From Holacanthus passer (lineage: Eukaryota > Chordata > Actinopteri > Pomacanthidae), in NCBI GenBank assembly GCA_025331565.1, contig JAFREQ010000039.1, positions 4,216,001 to 4,280,000 of the forward strand: a stretch of 64,000 nucleotides of DNA, given 5' to 3'. Below the pieces are notes generated by a model that saw only the letters and a list, made by a program, of their open reading frames with translations, made no database searches and had not been told where the DNA came from. Numbering within the stretch: the stretch's first letter is position 1; each line of letters begins with the position of its first letter. A program made the position numbers and the translations under genes. Positions 48,812-63,302 of this stretch are shown in pieces.

Positions 48812-51800
48812 ATGGTTTGCTGTGGAGAAATTGGTGTTTGCAGTCTTCTTCAATATATTTTATTTTATATAAGTAGTATTTTGGAATACATTGGAAATAT
48901 GTTGGTGTGTCATATTTGACTGTACTGTGTAATGGAAACGTATTGCCTGCAGCAAGTGTACATTAATGGAAATGTCTACAGTCTTATTATTGTTTATACA
49001 AACTATGTAACAGCCTTCTCATAATTGTTATGGTCACAAAACTTTCAAAATTTTCTCAGAAAGTCTAGTTTGCTGTTTTGCTCCTGTCATCTGGACATAG
49101 CTGTATATTGAGTTAGAACTAAGCAGAGCAGGAGGTTTCAACTGATAGCTGGATAAAAAGTGAGGTTTGGGACAAGTTATTTGTTCACCGAGCAGAACTG
49201 TGTAATTATTGTTTTTTTATCAGTAAAGAAAAGAATTACTGAGCATTAAAATGCCCCCCTTTTCTCTCCCACCTCTTTTATTTCCTCTCAATTATGAGCA
49301 ATAATTGGGAAAGTACACACTTCCTAATGCACCATACTGAAGCATAAACACACACTTGCAAAAGTACACATCCCTCCTCTCCCCTGTTCTCCTGCCACAC
49401 TGGCAGTAGTTGAGAGAGTTCCTGGAAGGCAGAAAGTGGGAGTCGGTCTGTGTACATAAACTCAGCTCCCATGAGGCTCATTATGCTTCACGCTCTCCTC
49501 CGTCCATAACGACTCCCCTGGCTGCCACCCATAGCAGATTTACCCCAAACCAATCAGAGCCCCTGAGGAAATTCATCTGAATGACTCATCAGATCGAGAC
49601 TTGGGACCAGCAGGGGACTGAGACCATCTGGGGCTAGAACAGTGTGGGCTTATGTTTGCTGAGCTAAACCTTACATGAGATATGTGCTTGATGTGACTAT
49701 AGGTGGTGTCGGATAGAGCTAATCACCAATTCTCGATCAGATCAGTTATGTGGGTGCCCACGTCACTTGGGAAAATGTTGGGCTGTACAGGAAGTGACGC
49801 ATTATGTTTCTGGAGGTGGTTTGTTTGGAAGAGGAGAAATCAAGATAGATTTGAGTATCCTTCTTCTCATCACTATGGGGACAGAACTATGCTTTTTATC
49901 ACCAACATTCATCAAACTAAGTGTGACAAGATAACGAAGTACAGTACAAAGTGTCAGTTTTGGCAGTGTTTTTTTGTTTGTGCTAAGAACACAGTAGAAT
50001 TTCCTGAAACTGACCATCTGCCCCAGAGCAGCTGAACAACAAAAGCACAGATCCCTCTTCTGATCAGTGCATATTAAAACAATGGTGAATTCAGCTGCGG
50101 CTAAAAGCCTCTCTCTAAAAATACCCTCCTGTCATGCAACATAGATGAGCGCATGCTCGTGGCTTTACTGTCAAGAAAAGACGCCCAAGGAGAGTGTTTT
50201 GACACCGACAGCTTTCCCATTCTCAGCATAGACATGAATAAGTAACCGGGCCTCACTTTTAGCATCCTGGTGTCTCGTGTGTGTGGCACTCTCTCTCTTT
50301 CTCGCTCACCCTCTTGTCTGAGGGCTGGACGATGGCAGCTGGCTCTGCGTTTTTTTGTTATTTGAAGCTTTGGGGGATTGGAGACAAGTTTGTGTGTGTT
50401 CTGTTGTGGTTGTGTTGTCCATGCTTGACAAAAAGAGAACTTGTTTGTGTGCTTGTCCTGGACTACATTTTAAGTGTGTGTGTGCAGATTTCTGCACACG
50501 TGTGTGTGTGTTGCTGAGCAGCAGGATCCCGGCTGTCACTCTGCAGAGCAGTGACAGTCGTGGTGAAGCTGCACGGCTCGTCAGTGCTGCCGTAAGCAGC
50601 GAGGAGATTTGGAGGAGAAGGTTTTTGCCATCAATGACAAAGCCGGTCGTTATATAAGTTTCTGTGTAGTTCATTTCTGCCAGGGGTGCCACTTAGGAAG
50701 AAAACATCCTCTCTCACGTTGTACCTGAAACTGCAGCGTCTCAACGTTTCTGCTTTCGAGCTTTCTGAAGTTTTCTGGCACTTGTCAGTCTCTTCATCTC
50801 TCAGACATTTGTCTTTTTTCTGTCTTTCCACCTTAATGAAGAGCACACAGGCACACAGACTAAACTTAGCAAACTGTGATGGTAATTGGGAGAAGTTTTA
50901 TCACCGTTTTGAGTACCCAGCTGTGTCTGGCTCTTGTGTGTACGTGTTCATGCAAATGTGTGTATCCTAACTTGTGCAGGTGCTTGCATACAAATAGATT
51001 TCCTCTCTAAAAACTGCGGCCAGCACACACAAACACACACTAATTAGCCATCTATTCAGGCAAAGAAGCTCATGGAAAGTTTCCCTTTTTTTGGAAGCTC
51101 AGTTTTCCTCTTATTTCTTATTCTTTGGAATTGATTCCAGTCTATCGTCCATTCTGGAAGCTGCTCTCTCTATTTATCATTAATCTGAATATTTCTCTTA
51201 ATTTCCTCCAGGAGAAGCTTGATATCCTCATGAATTACTGTACTCACTGAATTAATAAGTGAAGTCAAGAAGTTACAGAATGGGCAGTGATGAAATAAAA
51301 AGACATCCTGTCCTACTTCAAATATCTGAATGTGAGTTTTGAGTCCAACAAACTGGGTCCCACTGTTGAAGATGTCTGCACTTAAATGAATGAAGTTGTA
51401 TTTTCCCCCCAGTTCAGCAATCATGCATCTATTTTGGTCTAAATTCAGCTTTAGATGAATGCTACTTCTTGTCCATATTTTTATACCACTTCAGATCCTG
51501 ATTTGTGTTCGTGCCCACTTAAATACTTCTGACTAAAATTGACATAGTATGTATTAAATATAAGGATATCTGGTCTAGTATAATTTATGTCTGTTCACAA
51601 ATCATGCTCGGTGAATCAGGGCTGACTTTTTTTGTGTTAACCTTACTTTTGCTGAGCGCTGCCAGTATATTCTGTTAGGGCACGTTTTCCTTCTCGGAGC
51701 CTGACTCTCAGCACGATGATCTTTGAGCCATATGCCTCTCTGACTGTGAACCACAGCTCTGTCTGTCAGGGGCAGGTTATTCATCTGCTAAGGCTGAGAG

Positions 51801-52671
51801 GTGAAAGACGGTGGCCCTCAGTGTCTTAGTGGAGGGTTATTATCACATTCATTTTGAGATATTATCACAAAGGCTGCACATTAATGACACCATATTTTAG
51901 AAATAAGTAGCCCCTAGAAGCCTCTTCATTGTATTTTATAGTGTAACCCACCATAAATGAACTTCTGTGAGCAAAATAACTACCAGTTCCAACGCACTAA
52001 TTAGAATTTTCTAATTTTATATTTTCAACACACTTTAGCACTTATGCCACCCCAAATCCTGCACTTTAAGCAGCATTTTGTCAGATAATTAGATGCAGTT
52101 TTCTGTTTTGAGTTATGAACTCTTTTCAGTGGTGTGACAGCTCATGTAGTGAGAAATTCTAGTCTGTCACTCTGCAAAATATGCTCATGTACTTCCTTCC
52201 TGACAGTTAGACGAGAATATTGATGCCTTATCTGCTACTCATTTCACTTAAAGTGTTAGCATAAAGACAGGAAACATTAAACATAATTTGTGAGGTTCAG
52301 CAGTGCCGGTAGGTGAATTTTGTTATCTTGTGACATACCAAGGTTTGCTGTGCCCCCCGTTTCCAGTCTTGGTATTGATCTTCTCATCTAACACTCAGGA
52401 GAAAGTAAATTTGCATCCCAAACTATTTAAGTCAAAGTTCTTTATTAGTTTTCACCACACTAACATATAAATGTCAATATGCATATTAGAATACTGATGT
52501 GTTGAAAGATTGTAGCAAAGACTAATGAACCACTTTGTGAATTCTTTATGAGAAACCAGCAGCCACTGTTGAATATTAATTCACAAGATATTAAAATATA
52601 GAAGAGAGTCGACTTGATGTTCTGCAAGGTTCATCTTCTGGCTAGTTATGACTACAGAAGCAGAGTGACAG

Positions 52672-52696
52672 ACACACACACACACACACACACACA
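52672..52696. repeat. (CA)n microsatellite
   Basis: Uninterrupted CA run of about 25 bases in the last intron. Confidence 0.9.
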
Positions 52697-55600
52697 TGCA
52701 CAGATGGCAGCAGACACACGCTGGACCTGCCTCAGGTCCCACAGGTGATCTATCGACCTGGACTCATCAGGTTAGACCCGAGGGTGACAAGGCTAAAGGG
52801 CTAATGCTGTGTGAGGTCAGACCTGCCTTTCTTTCTCACTGATTCATAACAGGTCCCATATGGTTTAGTTCTAGATCAGCTCACATGGGTCCTTTCAACC
52901 TCGATACCTGCCATATTTTTTATGTATAGTAGTTGACAGACTGTATGAAAGTTATTAGACTGAGGTATAAAATGAACTGAGTTAGTACAACTTGTTTCAC
53001 CATTGATAACTGAGAGAGGCAAAAATAAACTGGAATGTTATGTAGCAGAGTGAAAACATTAACATGCACATATTCCATCAATGATAAATATGAATTACAT
53101 CAGATGATACTGACATACAGTACATGGCATGAGATATCTGACCATCCGTCATAACTAAGCTAATTATGGGATAAATTTGGCAGGGGAAGGCTAATATAAA
53201 ATATAGTGAGAGAAAAATCTCACTATTAAAGGCAGAAATGTCAGGGAGGCAAAAAAATCATTTGCCCCCTCAATATGTCACTGTAAACACAACTGTGCAA
53301 ATTCACTGGTTTTTTGTGCATGTCGTTCCTTTCTCCTTCTCCATGTTTCATTTCACTATCTACAAAATCTTTCAAGAAGATTCATATGCATTATACCTTC
53401 TGTTCATTCAAACTGAGCAAGCTATTCAGATGTGTCAGGTCTGAATGTGTGTGATTTATGGTAAATGGTGACACTACACTGATGACTCAAAGGTGAGACA
53501 AAGGTGACATAAGACAGGATTATGACATTTATATCCCTCCCTAGTGCATAATGCATGTGCTGAAGAGGTCACACATGAAGAATGTTGGACACCCCATATG
53601 AATTAATGTGGGCTGTCCAGGCCATACAGTGGTCATGTTTATTCTCGGTGGGCTTTTATAAGATTTAAGGCAAACAGAGATGTCATGGTGGTGACTCACA
53701 CTAAGGTGACACTGTGAGGCTGCTGTGAGATTTAAAGACATTTCTGCCTGGAATTATGTATCTTGAGTAAAAGGATTATATATGGGTGCTTCTAAATGCG
53801 TCAAGCTGTTGTAACACAAAGCTGCATTAGAATAAATGTGATGTAATGTTAGAAGGGAACAAGAAGGTGACCTGCAGATCTTAACAGTGCAGTGATGTAG
53901 GGCTGTATTAGAAAGAGAACGATTCCCTCCATTAGCCCCAATGGTTCCAATATATCTCGAGCCCTAACATTCTGGTGATTTGAAACTTTTAATCGAATAA
54001 GTTTGTCTAGTTAAAAGGCCGAGTGTTTACAGAGGGGAATGCTGCAGCTTATTTGACTGTTGATGCAGAGCTTGTGCCCCTGAGAGTCTGCTTGGATTGG
54101 GAATTCATTTAAAAGATTGAATTGTCTGCATGTTTTTTTTTTTGAGTCACAGCATCTTCTTTGTTATGCACTTGGCAGCAAGTTGTGATAGAAAGGGGAA
54201 AAAAACATGAAATTAAAGCATCACATTTAGCTGTGGTTGTTTTATTGTTTTACTTTAATGTTAGTTTGTTTAGCTTGTTTTCATTTTATTCATAACTTTA
54301 AAAAACAAATGGAGCATTTGAAATCATTCATGCCATATTTTTATAATATTTCCAACCAGCAGAGGTGACTTAGAAAGAGACACTACACTTTTTATTACTT
54401 GTGGCTGTAGATAACAATGTTCATGAAAAATGTGTCTTTAGTTCTGCTGATGGATTGAGACCGGATGCCTTCAACAGTGTCTGTATATAGTGCTAATGCA
54501 GGATAGATTTTAGGATAAGTAGACTTTGGGGGACTTTTGCTGCAGCCACACCAATTCATTTGGTTGAAAATTTTCCGAGGATACGACTCCATTCATCATC
54601 TGACAGGCCTAATGAGTTTGTGAAGATAAGAATCGACAAAGCTCCTATCATTGCTAATTCACTTTAGTGCCATGGAGCCTGACTCTGTTGTGGATTATGA
54701 AAACGTAATCTTGTTAAATGACGGGTGTTATGGTGTAATTAAGGCAGTGGAACATTTATGAAGCTGCACAGAGCATATTATATTATAATACAGCATATTA
54801 TATTAAAGACCTGTAATGGCCCAAACAAAATATCAATAGAATCCATATCCAATACATTAATCTGTTTTTAACCTCAGATCACTTATCTTTTAGTTGTTAA
54901 ACAAATACAGTAAATTGTAACTTTTACCGCATAAAATGTACAATAAAAGGGATAAACGTCTCGACATATCTTTTATTTAGATGTTAAGTGTCAGGACAAA
55001 CATAGTCATAGTCAGTCGGGTGATGGTAGCTTTCTGGACACAGGCCATGATCACAGGAGGTGGGATTCAAAAACCTCAGCTGAGGGGCTTTGGAGAGCTG
55101 CCACTGTGCTACTGCTGTCTATCAGGTTGTAATGCCTTGATCCTAGAAAGATAAAGAATGTCCTGTGCCAGAACAGTAGATGATGCTCTGTTTGGTGGTG
55201 AATGGCTTGCCCATCACATTTTCCCAGAACCCAAGACATGTTCAAAGCCCAAAACCCAAAGATGTTCAGTTTACTGTCAGAGAAAAGTAAGAAAACAGGC
55301 TAATATTCACACACTGTCACACTTAGGAAGCACTCGTGAATATTTTTATTTAAACAATCAGTCCCTTAACAAAATTGTAATTTGCCTAATTGTTTCAGCT
55401 CTGCTCTCTTTCTTATTTCTGCATTTTGATAATTCACAGTAATAAAGACGTAAAGTGTTGCTTATACCTCATACAGATATGCTGTGCACAGTACAGTGTG
55501 TTTGTCCTGATTTCTCCTTTCAGGCCACAGGAGGAGGAGGTTGGCGGTCAGGCTGGCAGTGGGTTGTGAGCACTCATGTGGGCTGTTTGTTTGCACATTT

Positions 55601-56075
55601 TACCAGCAGTTTGCCACAGACTTGAACAAAACCCCTGCCGGGCTGTATTAGCCTCCTGGAAACCCCTCGCTGCTGAATGGCATAAGATTTTGTTGTCGTC
55701 TTTGACTGCGTTGCAGTAGGAAGCCTGAATGTCTTTACCAGCCTGGCCAAGCAGCGCTGACATGCTGCTGTTTGTCACTGCTTGGCAACAGACACATTTG
55801 CAGCCCATCCCTCCAAGGTCACTCTGTTCCTTTCCTTAATTGAGTTGTGCAGAGCTGAATTGAATTCCACTGTCAATGACAAGTTGGATTACTTTTTTTG
55901 TTGTCAGCATGGAGCAGGAATTTTCTGTTCCTGTGACTCAACACCTTGCAATAATTATTTTTTAATTTTTTTTTATCAAAACAAATGCCTGCTTTTTTTT
56001 TCTTACCCTGTTCCTTTTCACAGTGGTGATTCAACCTGCATCCAGGGGGAAAAAAAGACATTTCTAGCATCAGAT

Positions 56076-56337
56076 GTTAAAATTGATTTCATTCATACAG
56101 CGCTTTTTTCTGCCTTAGCAGACGACACTGTGCAATCAGCCTTCCAATCACTCATTCATACTCACTCATTCATACTCACAATCACACACCAATGACGGCA
56201 AAGGTGCTGGCTTGCCTATCAGGAGCAACTGTCACTGTCTTGCTCAAAGACACGTTGACAGTAGGAGCCTGCGATTGAACCACCGACCCTGGGATTGATG
56301 GGAGACCTGCTCTACCTCCTGAGCAACAGCAGCCCCA
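56076..56337 (-). mobile_element. tRNA-derived SINE copy (minus strand), near full length
   Basis: Read on the minus strand it begins with a tRNA-like head: GCTGTTGCTCAGGAGGTAGA (A-box region), then GGTGGTTCAATCGCAGGCTC (B-box region, one base from GGTTCRANNCC). The body continues with GTCTTTGAGCAAGACAGTG, TTGCTCCTGATAGG and CATTGGTGTGTGATTGTGAG. It ends AAAGCGCTGTATGAATGAAA, matching the AAAGCGCTATATAAATG tail of a SINE very common in spiny-rayed fishes. The copy is diverged but almost complete, with a duplicated ATGAATGAGTG segment in the body. The family name was not assigned. Confidence 0.85.
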
Positions 56338-56820
56338 CAGACAGAAGTTAAGAAGTTAATGTAATAACACGAAATTCAAAGGAAATGATGAAGCAGATAG
56401 CTGTCTTTTACCAACTCTGTGTGACTGTGGATTATTATGGCACTGAGAAATAAACACGAAAAGAACAACTCCAACATCTCATCATCCTTTCCTTCTTGCT
56501 GTACTGCCCGTCATCAGGCTCTTTCAGTGACTGAGAGTCATGAATAATGTCCCAACACGAGGCTTGTATGGACAGACTTTTCTGAGCATCTCACGTATTA
56601 TGCATGAGATCATTTCCAGTCAGTGGCATTCAGTAAAGACGAGGCACAGTCGGCTCTCGTCCAGCTTCCTCCTCGATTTGGCTCGTTTCTGCATTGTCAT
56701 CCTCCTTTAATTAACCCCTGGTAGCCCACTGCTGACGGCATGTCTGATTGCCTCTCCAAGGGCTGACGGGCCCATCCTGGTGAGGAGGGGAGGGGGAGAC
56801 AAAGAGAGAGGAGGGAGAGC

Positions 56821-56847
56821 CAGCAACAGCAGCAGCAGCAGCAGCAG
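56821..56847 (+). repeat. (CAG)n trinucleotide run
   Basis: About eight CAG/CAA units after a purine-rich stretch. On the minus strand it gives a poly-cysteine/alanine artefact in a spurious frame. No exon around it is supported. Confidence 0.9.
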
Positions 56848-59800
56848 GGGGTGAAAGTGGAAGAGTGAGGTAGTCCTTTCTTCCTTTGTCTCTCATTCCC
56901 ATTTCCTCTCTGGACTCCCAGTCGTCTCTCAGCTTCTAAACAAGACTCTCTGCCAGGTGGGGTTTTGCCTCCTGTGGTATTAGGCGCGGTAGGGAAACAG
57001 ACCAAAGCAGAACACTTCTGTGACAAGACGACAGGCAGCGTCCATCCCGCAAGAGGTGAGTTGACAGCAAAGCTAGAAACTATTCTACACACACAACTTC
57101 TGTTTGGAACCTGTAAACAGCTGATTGATGCTGCTTTGTGCCGTGTGTTGGAGTTGAGTTGGACTGTCTCGTTTGTTCTGATAGGTTGGCTCTTTGTGGG
57201 CTCCATCAGAGTCAGGAGAAAGTGAGCCTATCGCCAGCTCTGGCAGGCGGCAAAAAGGCAAGAGAAGAAGAATAAAGTCATTTGCAAGGATGTCTTGGCG
57301 TTTTCTTGTGTGTAATTGCAAAAGCTCAGTGGCATTAACTCGGATTATCACTCAGGCAAATGAAGATGAGTGCTTTTCATTTATATTATGGAGCCCTGCT
57401 CTATATGTGTGGGAGAGAGAGGAAATACAGAGTGCTTTTCAAAGTTTTGTGTGTGACAGATAGTCATGATGGTTGGAAAGCAGCGTCTTTCTTGTGGCTT
57501 TTCTGTTTTCTTCTCCGAGCACTTCAGCTTGCTATGTGTCACTATGAGTTAGTCATTTATTATGGTACCTGAAGCGAGCATCCAGAAAACACAAAAAGGA
57601 CAATGACACATTGCAAAAGTTTTGATTTTAGACCCTGATCCGATTTATTAGCTTTTTTAGAGAACAACTTATATGCTATTGGACAAGCTTTTGTATTAGT
57701 TTGACAGAATGACATCAATCGCAATTTCCTTCTCACGATTAATGTTTCAAACACAATGAAGATCTTTGTGTTGACTTTCATTAGACTTTGGTATGGTCTT
57801 GAGTTCAGAGGTGCTATCTCTGTTGTGAATATTTGTTCATTTAGGAATTCTCACTTCACACTTTCAGCCTCCAATTTACTGCCTGTCAAGCAGCAGCAAA
57901 CACTTCTCTCTCCTTGTTCTGTCTTTGAGGAAGACTTTTTTTTTCTTTGTACTCAAATACCAATGGAACTGTAGGTGATCAAAGGATGAGGAAATTTCAA
58001 TTCAATCACAAGGTGTTTTCTACTTTTAATTGCTGTCAGATGAGAACTGTCTTTCCTGAATTTTTTTATCTTGTTGCCAATATAGTTTCTAATAATGACA
58101 GAATTTAATGGGTTTTATAAAACAGGTGTTTTCAGCTGGAAGTTAAAAAGTTTGAAAGTCAAAATAATATCTTCTCAATTTAGTGGGAGACACAAGCCAT
58201 TCATGAATCTAAGCTGGTCCCAGTGTCTTCAAATGCCGTTATACATGAGGGTTTTTTTTCCCCCTCTGTTTTGTTACGTAAGAGGTCCTCTGACAAAGTG
58301 TTGCATTTTCTCATGTGTAGACATCCCACCTTCATTTACTTCAACACAATACCCCCCAAATATTTATCAATCCCCTCATCAGGAGCTCATTTATCTCCAT
58401 GATATAGTGTAATCACCGGTGTTATCCTTTGTTCATGCTGCTAATGGCATTTTCTCCTCTGGGCCGTTGAAAGAACAAGACCTGGCGTATTGAATACTGC
58501 ATGAGATAATGTTTGCATGGTTGAGTGGAGCCACAGCAGTAGATTCATAGCATGGGAGCAGCTAGCTAAATGCTGCAACACAGCAGGCAAAAATCAGGAA
58601 TTTGCAATAGAATACACAAAGAAATAAAAGCGTTTGAAAGGATATTTGCATCTTTATTTAATTCTCTTTTCTGTGGTGAAATCTCGTTTTCCCACCTGGT
58701 AGGCGGCATCTGACAAGCAAGACGAGAGTCATTCTGATAGACTTTGCATGTTGAGATATCCCCAACAATTTCAGGGCTTTGAAAAACAGATTATACGTTT
58801 TTATATTAGTTATCACACAATTCCATACATCCTGCTGCACACTAACTGATAAAAGGTTACACTATGTAGGACGTTACAGTCTAAGGCATCACAGTGTTTG
58901 TCCACTGAACAGAACCATCACAAGGGAAATACAGTGTGTTTTCTGATAGACTTTGAGGGGGAGACTATGACTTGTTTCGCGCCATCTGCTGCTTATGAAA
59001 CATGGGAGAGAAGCCAATATCCTCCACAGCAGTCTCCTCTCAAGCATTCTGCTCTGTACATTGTTGCTCATTGTTAATTTAAGAAGTTATGACACAAAAG
59101 TCCGGCTCACCCGCCCTTGCTGAAGGGTTATTGAGTTCGGCTGTGCCATTTTTAAGGATTCGCCGCACCCCCCCTCATGCAGAAGATGTGGTGACGTGCA
59201 TGTGCAGGTCTGAGAGGAGGAGCCTGGTTAGCCACAGCTCTGTTCTGTCAGAGCAGTCAGAGCTGATCCAGGGAGTCGACCCGATGAAATATTCAACCAT
59301 TACAGTCAGGCGGACTCTCAGGAGGAGAAGCTCCGTATTTTTGTTTTCTTTTTGTTTTATCAACCCTTTATCCCAGGAAAAACCACAGAGCGCAAATGCT
59401 CTTCTTCAGTAGTCCCCAGCTTCCCATTCATACAGACAAAACACAGTTACTGTTGGCACAGCAGCTCCACTGAAGCAGCAATAATAAAGGTTTTCCCTTC
59501 CTTATCTGCACGGTTTAAAGGATGTTGATCAATATCTTTGACTCAACTATTACCTCACCATGTGTTGAGGTATCAGGCTTTCAGAAATCATTTTCCTCTC
59601 TAGTTCGAGACTGGAGTTTCAAGGTGCTTGTGCTAATAATCTACTTCTTCTCCATCACTGGCAACTTAAACTTCTTTCACAACCACTGTCCTTTATAATG
59701 TGACATGTCTATGATACTTTTTACAGTGTCTTCTTTCATTTTTCTGTCTCTTTTTCTATTATTTTCTAATCTATCTTAAAATCATAATTCTTAAGATTTC

Positions 59801-62800
59801 AGTCATAGTTGATTTGGTGATAGTTGTGGTGGCTGGTGGTGTGGTTTAATACCGCAGGACCAGAATTCTGGGGGAGAGCAACATTGCAGCCAAACAAACT
59901 GTCCTTAATATCAGCCTTTTGAACCACCACAATATGATTTCATGATGGCTACAGACCGAGCAGTTTCCTGCAACAGTACACGTGTAATTTTTGAAACTTA
60001 TCTATTGTCAAATTTGCTAAAAAATGACTGTTGTCTTGTTTTATAGACACTCTTTAATGAACAATCATGGTGAGCACCATCCTCAGTGACAAATACATTG
60101 CATTTCCTGTGAATACTTCTCAATAGAAGCCACCCCATCTTACATGTATATACTTAATATGAACTATTATATGAGCAGCAGCAAGAAACATTTGGTTTGC
60201 ATTAGCAGTAACTGATAGCATATGAAGAATAAACAGTGAGGCTACTATCAATAAGATGAAATTACCAACAGTAATTCTGGATCACATGCTCCATCCTGTG
60301 AATCCCTTGTGCATGTGAAGACCCCACCATTATCAATGAAAACAAAATGTAAATATACTAAATGAGTATTGCAGGAAAATGCAGCATGAATACTATCAAC
60401 AATTGAGTTTGATTTCATGTCTTCATCTTGATAAAGGTTGGTGGACTACACACCAGATGCATGAAAGTCCAGCACCATTATCATTCTGTTTCTAACAAAG
60501 TTTGATATGTTGTTTTTATAAATATATTAGAAACCCAAGCCAAAGATAGAATACTTAAAGCTCCTTTAATTGAATTTCTCAGTTTCTTCTAGATAATCTA
60601 TCCATTGTTTGCATTTCCATTCAGCCAGTTAGTTTTGTTTTTTTATTGTGCCCCATTATAATAACTCTAGTTTGTTTATTAACGTGATTTTGCTTAGAGA
60701 ATTACATTTACACAAGTGAATGCAAAAGCTAAAGGGCATCTTTACTTTACGCCTCCAAGAGCTTTTCACAGTAACTCGTTAAGTTAATTAAGCGAGAATT
60801 AGCTGAGAAATAGTTTTAATCATATTACCCACAGTTCAGGCTAATTCTCCAGAAAAAAGATTTTCAGTATTGTATTAGAGAGGCCACCCAAGGAGGAAAG
60901 AGCGATATGTTGCAGCCAGGGGAAACTGTGCAAATTTATTCTCATGTTTAGATAAGAACTGGAAGTGAATGAGCTTCTCCACAGCCATCTGCCTCTGCTT
61001 TCTCATATTATGATGATAGACTCCACAACTCGCCATCCTCTCACTGCTGTTTCAGCATTCCCTTTTTTGAATTAGCCAAGTAGATGTGCAGCACTTCATG
61101 TTATCAGGTTCAATTTGTCTCAGTTTGGAGGAAATTAATAGTGATGTGGAAAAAGGGATCCTTTTCTCACTTAAAAAGAAGCTTGAATGAATTTGAGATG
61201 TGCAATTAGGCATAAGGAGCAATCAGCACTCGTAAAAGACCATCTGTGTCTTTGATCTCCCCTAAATTTCCTCTCTTCATCTCACTCTTTTTCATCTCTT
61301 TCGTGCTCTCAGAAACAATATATTACACCAAATAAATATAATTTTTACATAGCAACAGGGCTTTCTATATGTCTGCAGGCTACACCTGTGTTTTGGATTT
61401 CAGCCAAGCCACTTTGGACTGATTCATTTTGTTGCGAGCATTAAATTTGGCTCCGTCTGCCCCTGTTGTCTGTCACGCACCAAAGGCTGGTCTCAGAGGA
61501 AGCTGCAGAGTGCACTGCAACGCCCCTGCCACTCCTGAGGCACGTAAAGCTCAGCAGAGGGCTAACTTTAAATCAGATTGTCAAGGTGACCCGACGTCCC
61601 CTGTCACCGCCAAAACTTAGACCCCGCCCAGCACGAACCGCATATTTAACCTTGGCACTCACATATATTCCTCAAGTTGCTGTTGTGTTCTCAGGACGAG
61701 TCAGAGGCAGTCTGCTGCTGTCAGATGATGCCGCCCTCGTCTCGAGACAAAGCCACGGCATCAACAAAGACAGGCTTAAGTGCAGATGAGAGGAAATGAT
61801 TAAAGGGAAACGAGCCAGGCATGTTTCAAAGCCATCGATTTCCACGGGCTTTGTTTGCAAAAGCCTCGTGTGTGCAGAAACACACTCCCTCAAACACTCT
61901 GTTCGACTCCTGTTTGATATCAGAGCTCTACTCGCAGCGTTCAGCGGCGCCTCTTTTTTTATTACATGACTGCAGTAAAGCTGTTGATACATGATGGCAA
62001 AGCTCACATTGACAACAAGGATGCCATTTATTTTTCGTATGACAAGCTGCTCTGTGCTCCAAACATCCATCTCTTTTACCGATAATGGCTTTGAAATGAA
62101 GGAAAATGAAATCTCAAAATGACAGATTAAGGAAGGATTAGTTATGATGTTCAATAACATAAAGGCCCATTACCTGTTTTCTTTCGCCTGTTTTCTTTTT
62201 CATGGTTGATCCTTTCATTCAGCTACAAAAGACTTCTTGAAGAAATTGGATGTTCTGGTCTGAAATTCAGCATAATTTGAACAGCTATGATATTCCATCC
62301 TAAAATAAAGCCTCCAGTTTGAGTCATAGACCTGGTCACATTTTGGCCACGAAGATAAATGCTGCTCATTCTAAATCTGTCATAAGACTAAATCAATTTT
62401 GCACCGCACCAGTGGACAACTGGGATGCAAGGTGTCTGCTCTGCACTACATTTATTACAAACCTTTTACAGGTGTCAGGTGAATATAGACCATCTATTAA
62501 CTTTTGCGTATAGTCTCTAGCAGCTGCCCTTTACATCTCCACAGAGACAGGTGGCCTAACATTTGTTCTAGCGAGGTTGTTTCAGGTTAAACTGTTTTGT
62601 TTTTTTTTCATTTTCATGACTATTAACATTGCATTTAATAAAAAAGGATGCAATATAGCTAATGAAAGGCATGCATGTTTTAAGCCTAACAACTCTTATC
62701 GATTTTCTCAACAAACTTTAGAAAATCAATAACGCCATTATCTTCCGCAGACAGCTCCCGTACACGTCTGCACATCCCCAGCTCGCCCACACTTCCCTCC

Positions 62801-62918
62801 CTTCTTCCTTTGTGAGCCTTTTAAAAAATGAGTCATTATTCTCTCATTTTCAGCCTGCCTTTGGGTTTCATCCTTGTCCGCCATGAATTATAGATGGTGA
62901 GCCTGAATTGACTTGCTG

Positions 62919-62940
62919 AAAAAAAAAAAAAAAAAAAAAA
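62919..62940. repeat. Poly-A run
   Basis: Twenty-two A residues, intronic. No SINE head was recognised upstream. Confidence 0.9.
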
Positions 62941-63252
62941 GCGTAATTAGCTTCTGGAAGTTGATTCAGATTTTTATGTTTAAAAAAAATCATTTCAAAT
63001 GCAGGGTGTGTTTGGGATCAGTCAAACTGAAAATTCACATCAAAGTCCTTTAGGATCTGTTGGTGAAGGAAATTAGTGGCTGTTATCTGTCACTGTGATG
63101 CCGATCGCAGCGTGTGGTTATGTCATTTTGTTCGTATTGATTGTCACCTCTTTCTTTGTGTCTGCTGCGCTACTCATTTATTTTCCCTTCCAGATTTAAA
63201 TTACACTCTTAAGGATGTTTGGCCAGATTTGTCATGCAAATTAAGGGTGGAG

Positions 63253-63302
63253 TCTCTCTCTCTTTCTCCCTCTCTCTCACTGACACACACACACAGACAC
63301 AA
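63253..63302. repeat. CT/CA-rich simple sequence
   Basis: An imperfect CT run passes into a short ACACAC run; it lies in the last intron. Confidence 0.8.

Noticed and set aside
55500..55570. Acceptor-like TTTCTCCTTTCAG followed by GC-rich sequence
   Set aside because: The downstream sequence reads GHRRRRLAVRLAV-like in one frame, does not match the expected SWDDSSS segment and has no convincing donor.
56940..57055. Possible non-coding first exon ending in the good donor AAGAG|GTGAGT
   Set aside because: The donor is good, but there is no matching acceptor partner, no open frame continuing nav3 and no clear promoter. I cannot support an exon without transcripts.
56697..57206. 169-codon minus-strand frame with a cysteine run
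   Set aside because: The cysteine run is the translated (CAG)n repeat and the rest is low-complexity pyrimidine-rich sequence.
61672..62160. 162-codon minus-strand open frame
   Set aside because: No domain recognised and composition like the surrounding intron. No retrogene signs (poly-A tail, target duplication) were seen.
62405..62440. CAACTGGGATGCAAGG as a possible start of the SWDD exon
   Set aside because: It reads NWDAR, lacks the second Asp and serine run, and has no acceptor AG at the right place.
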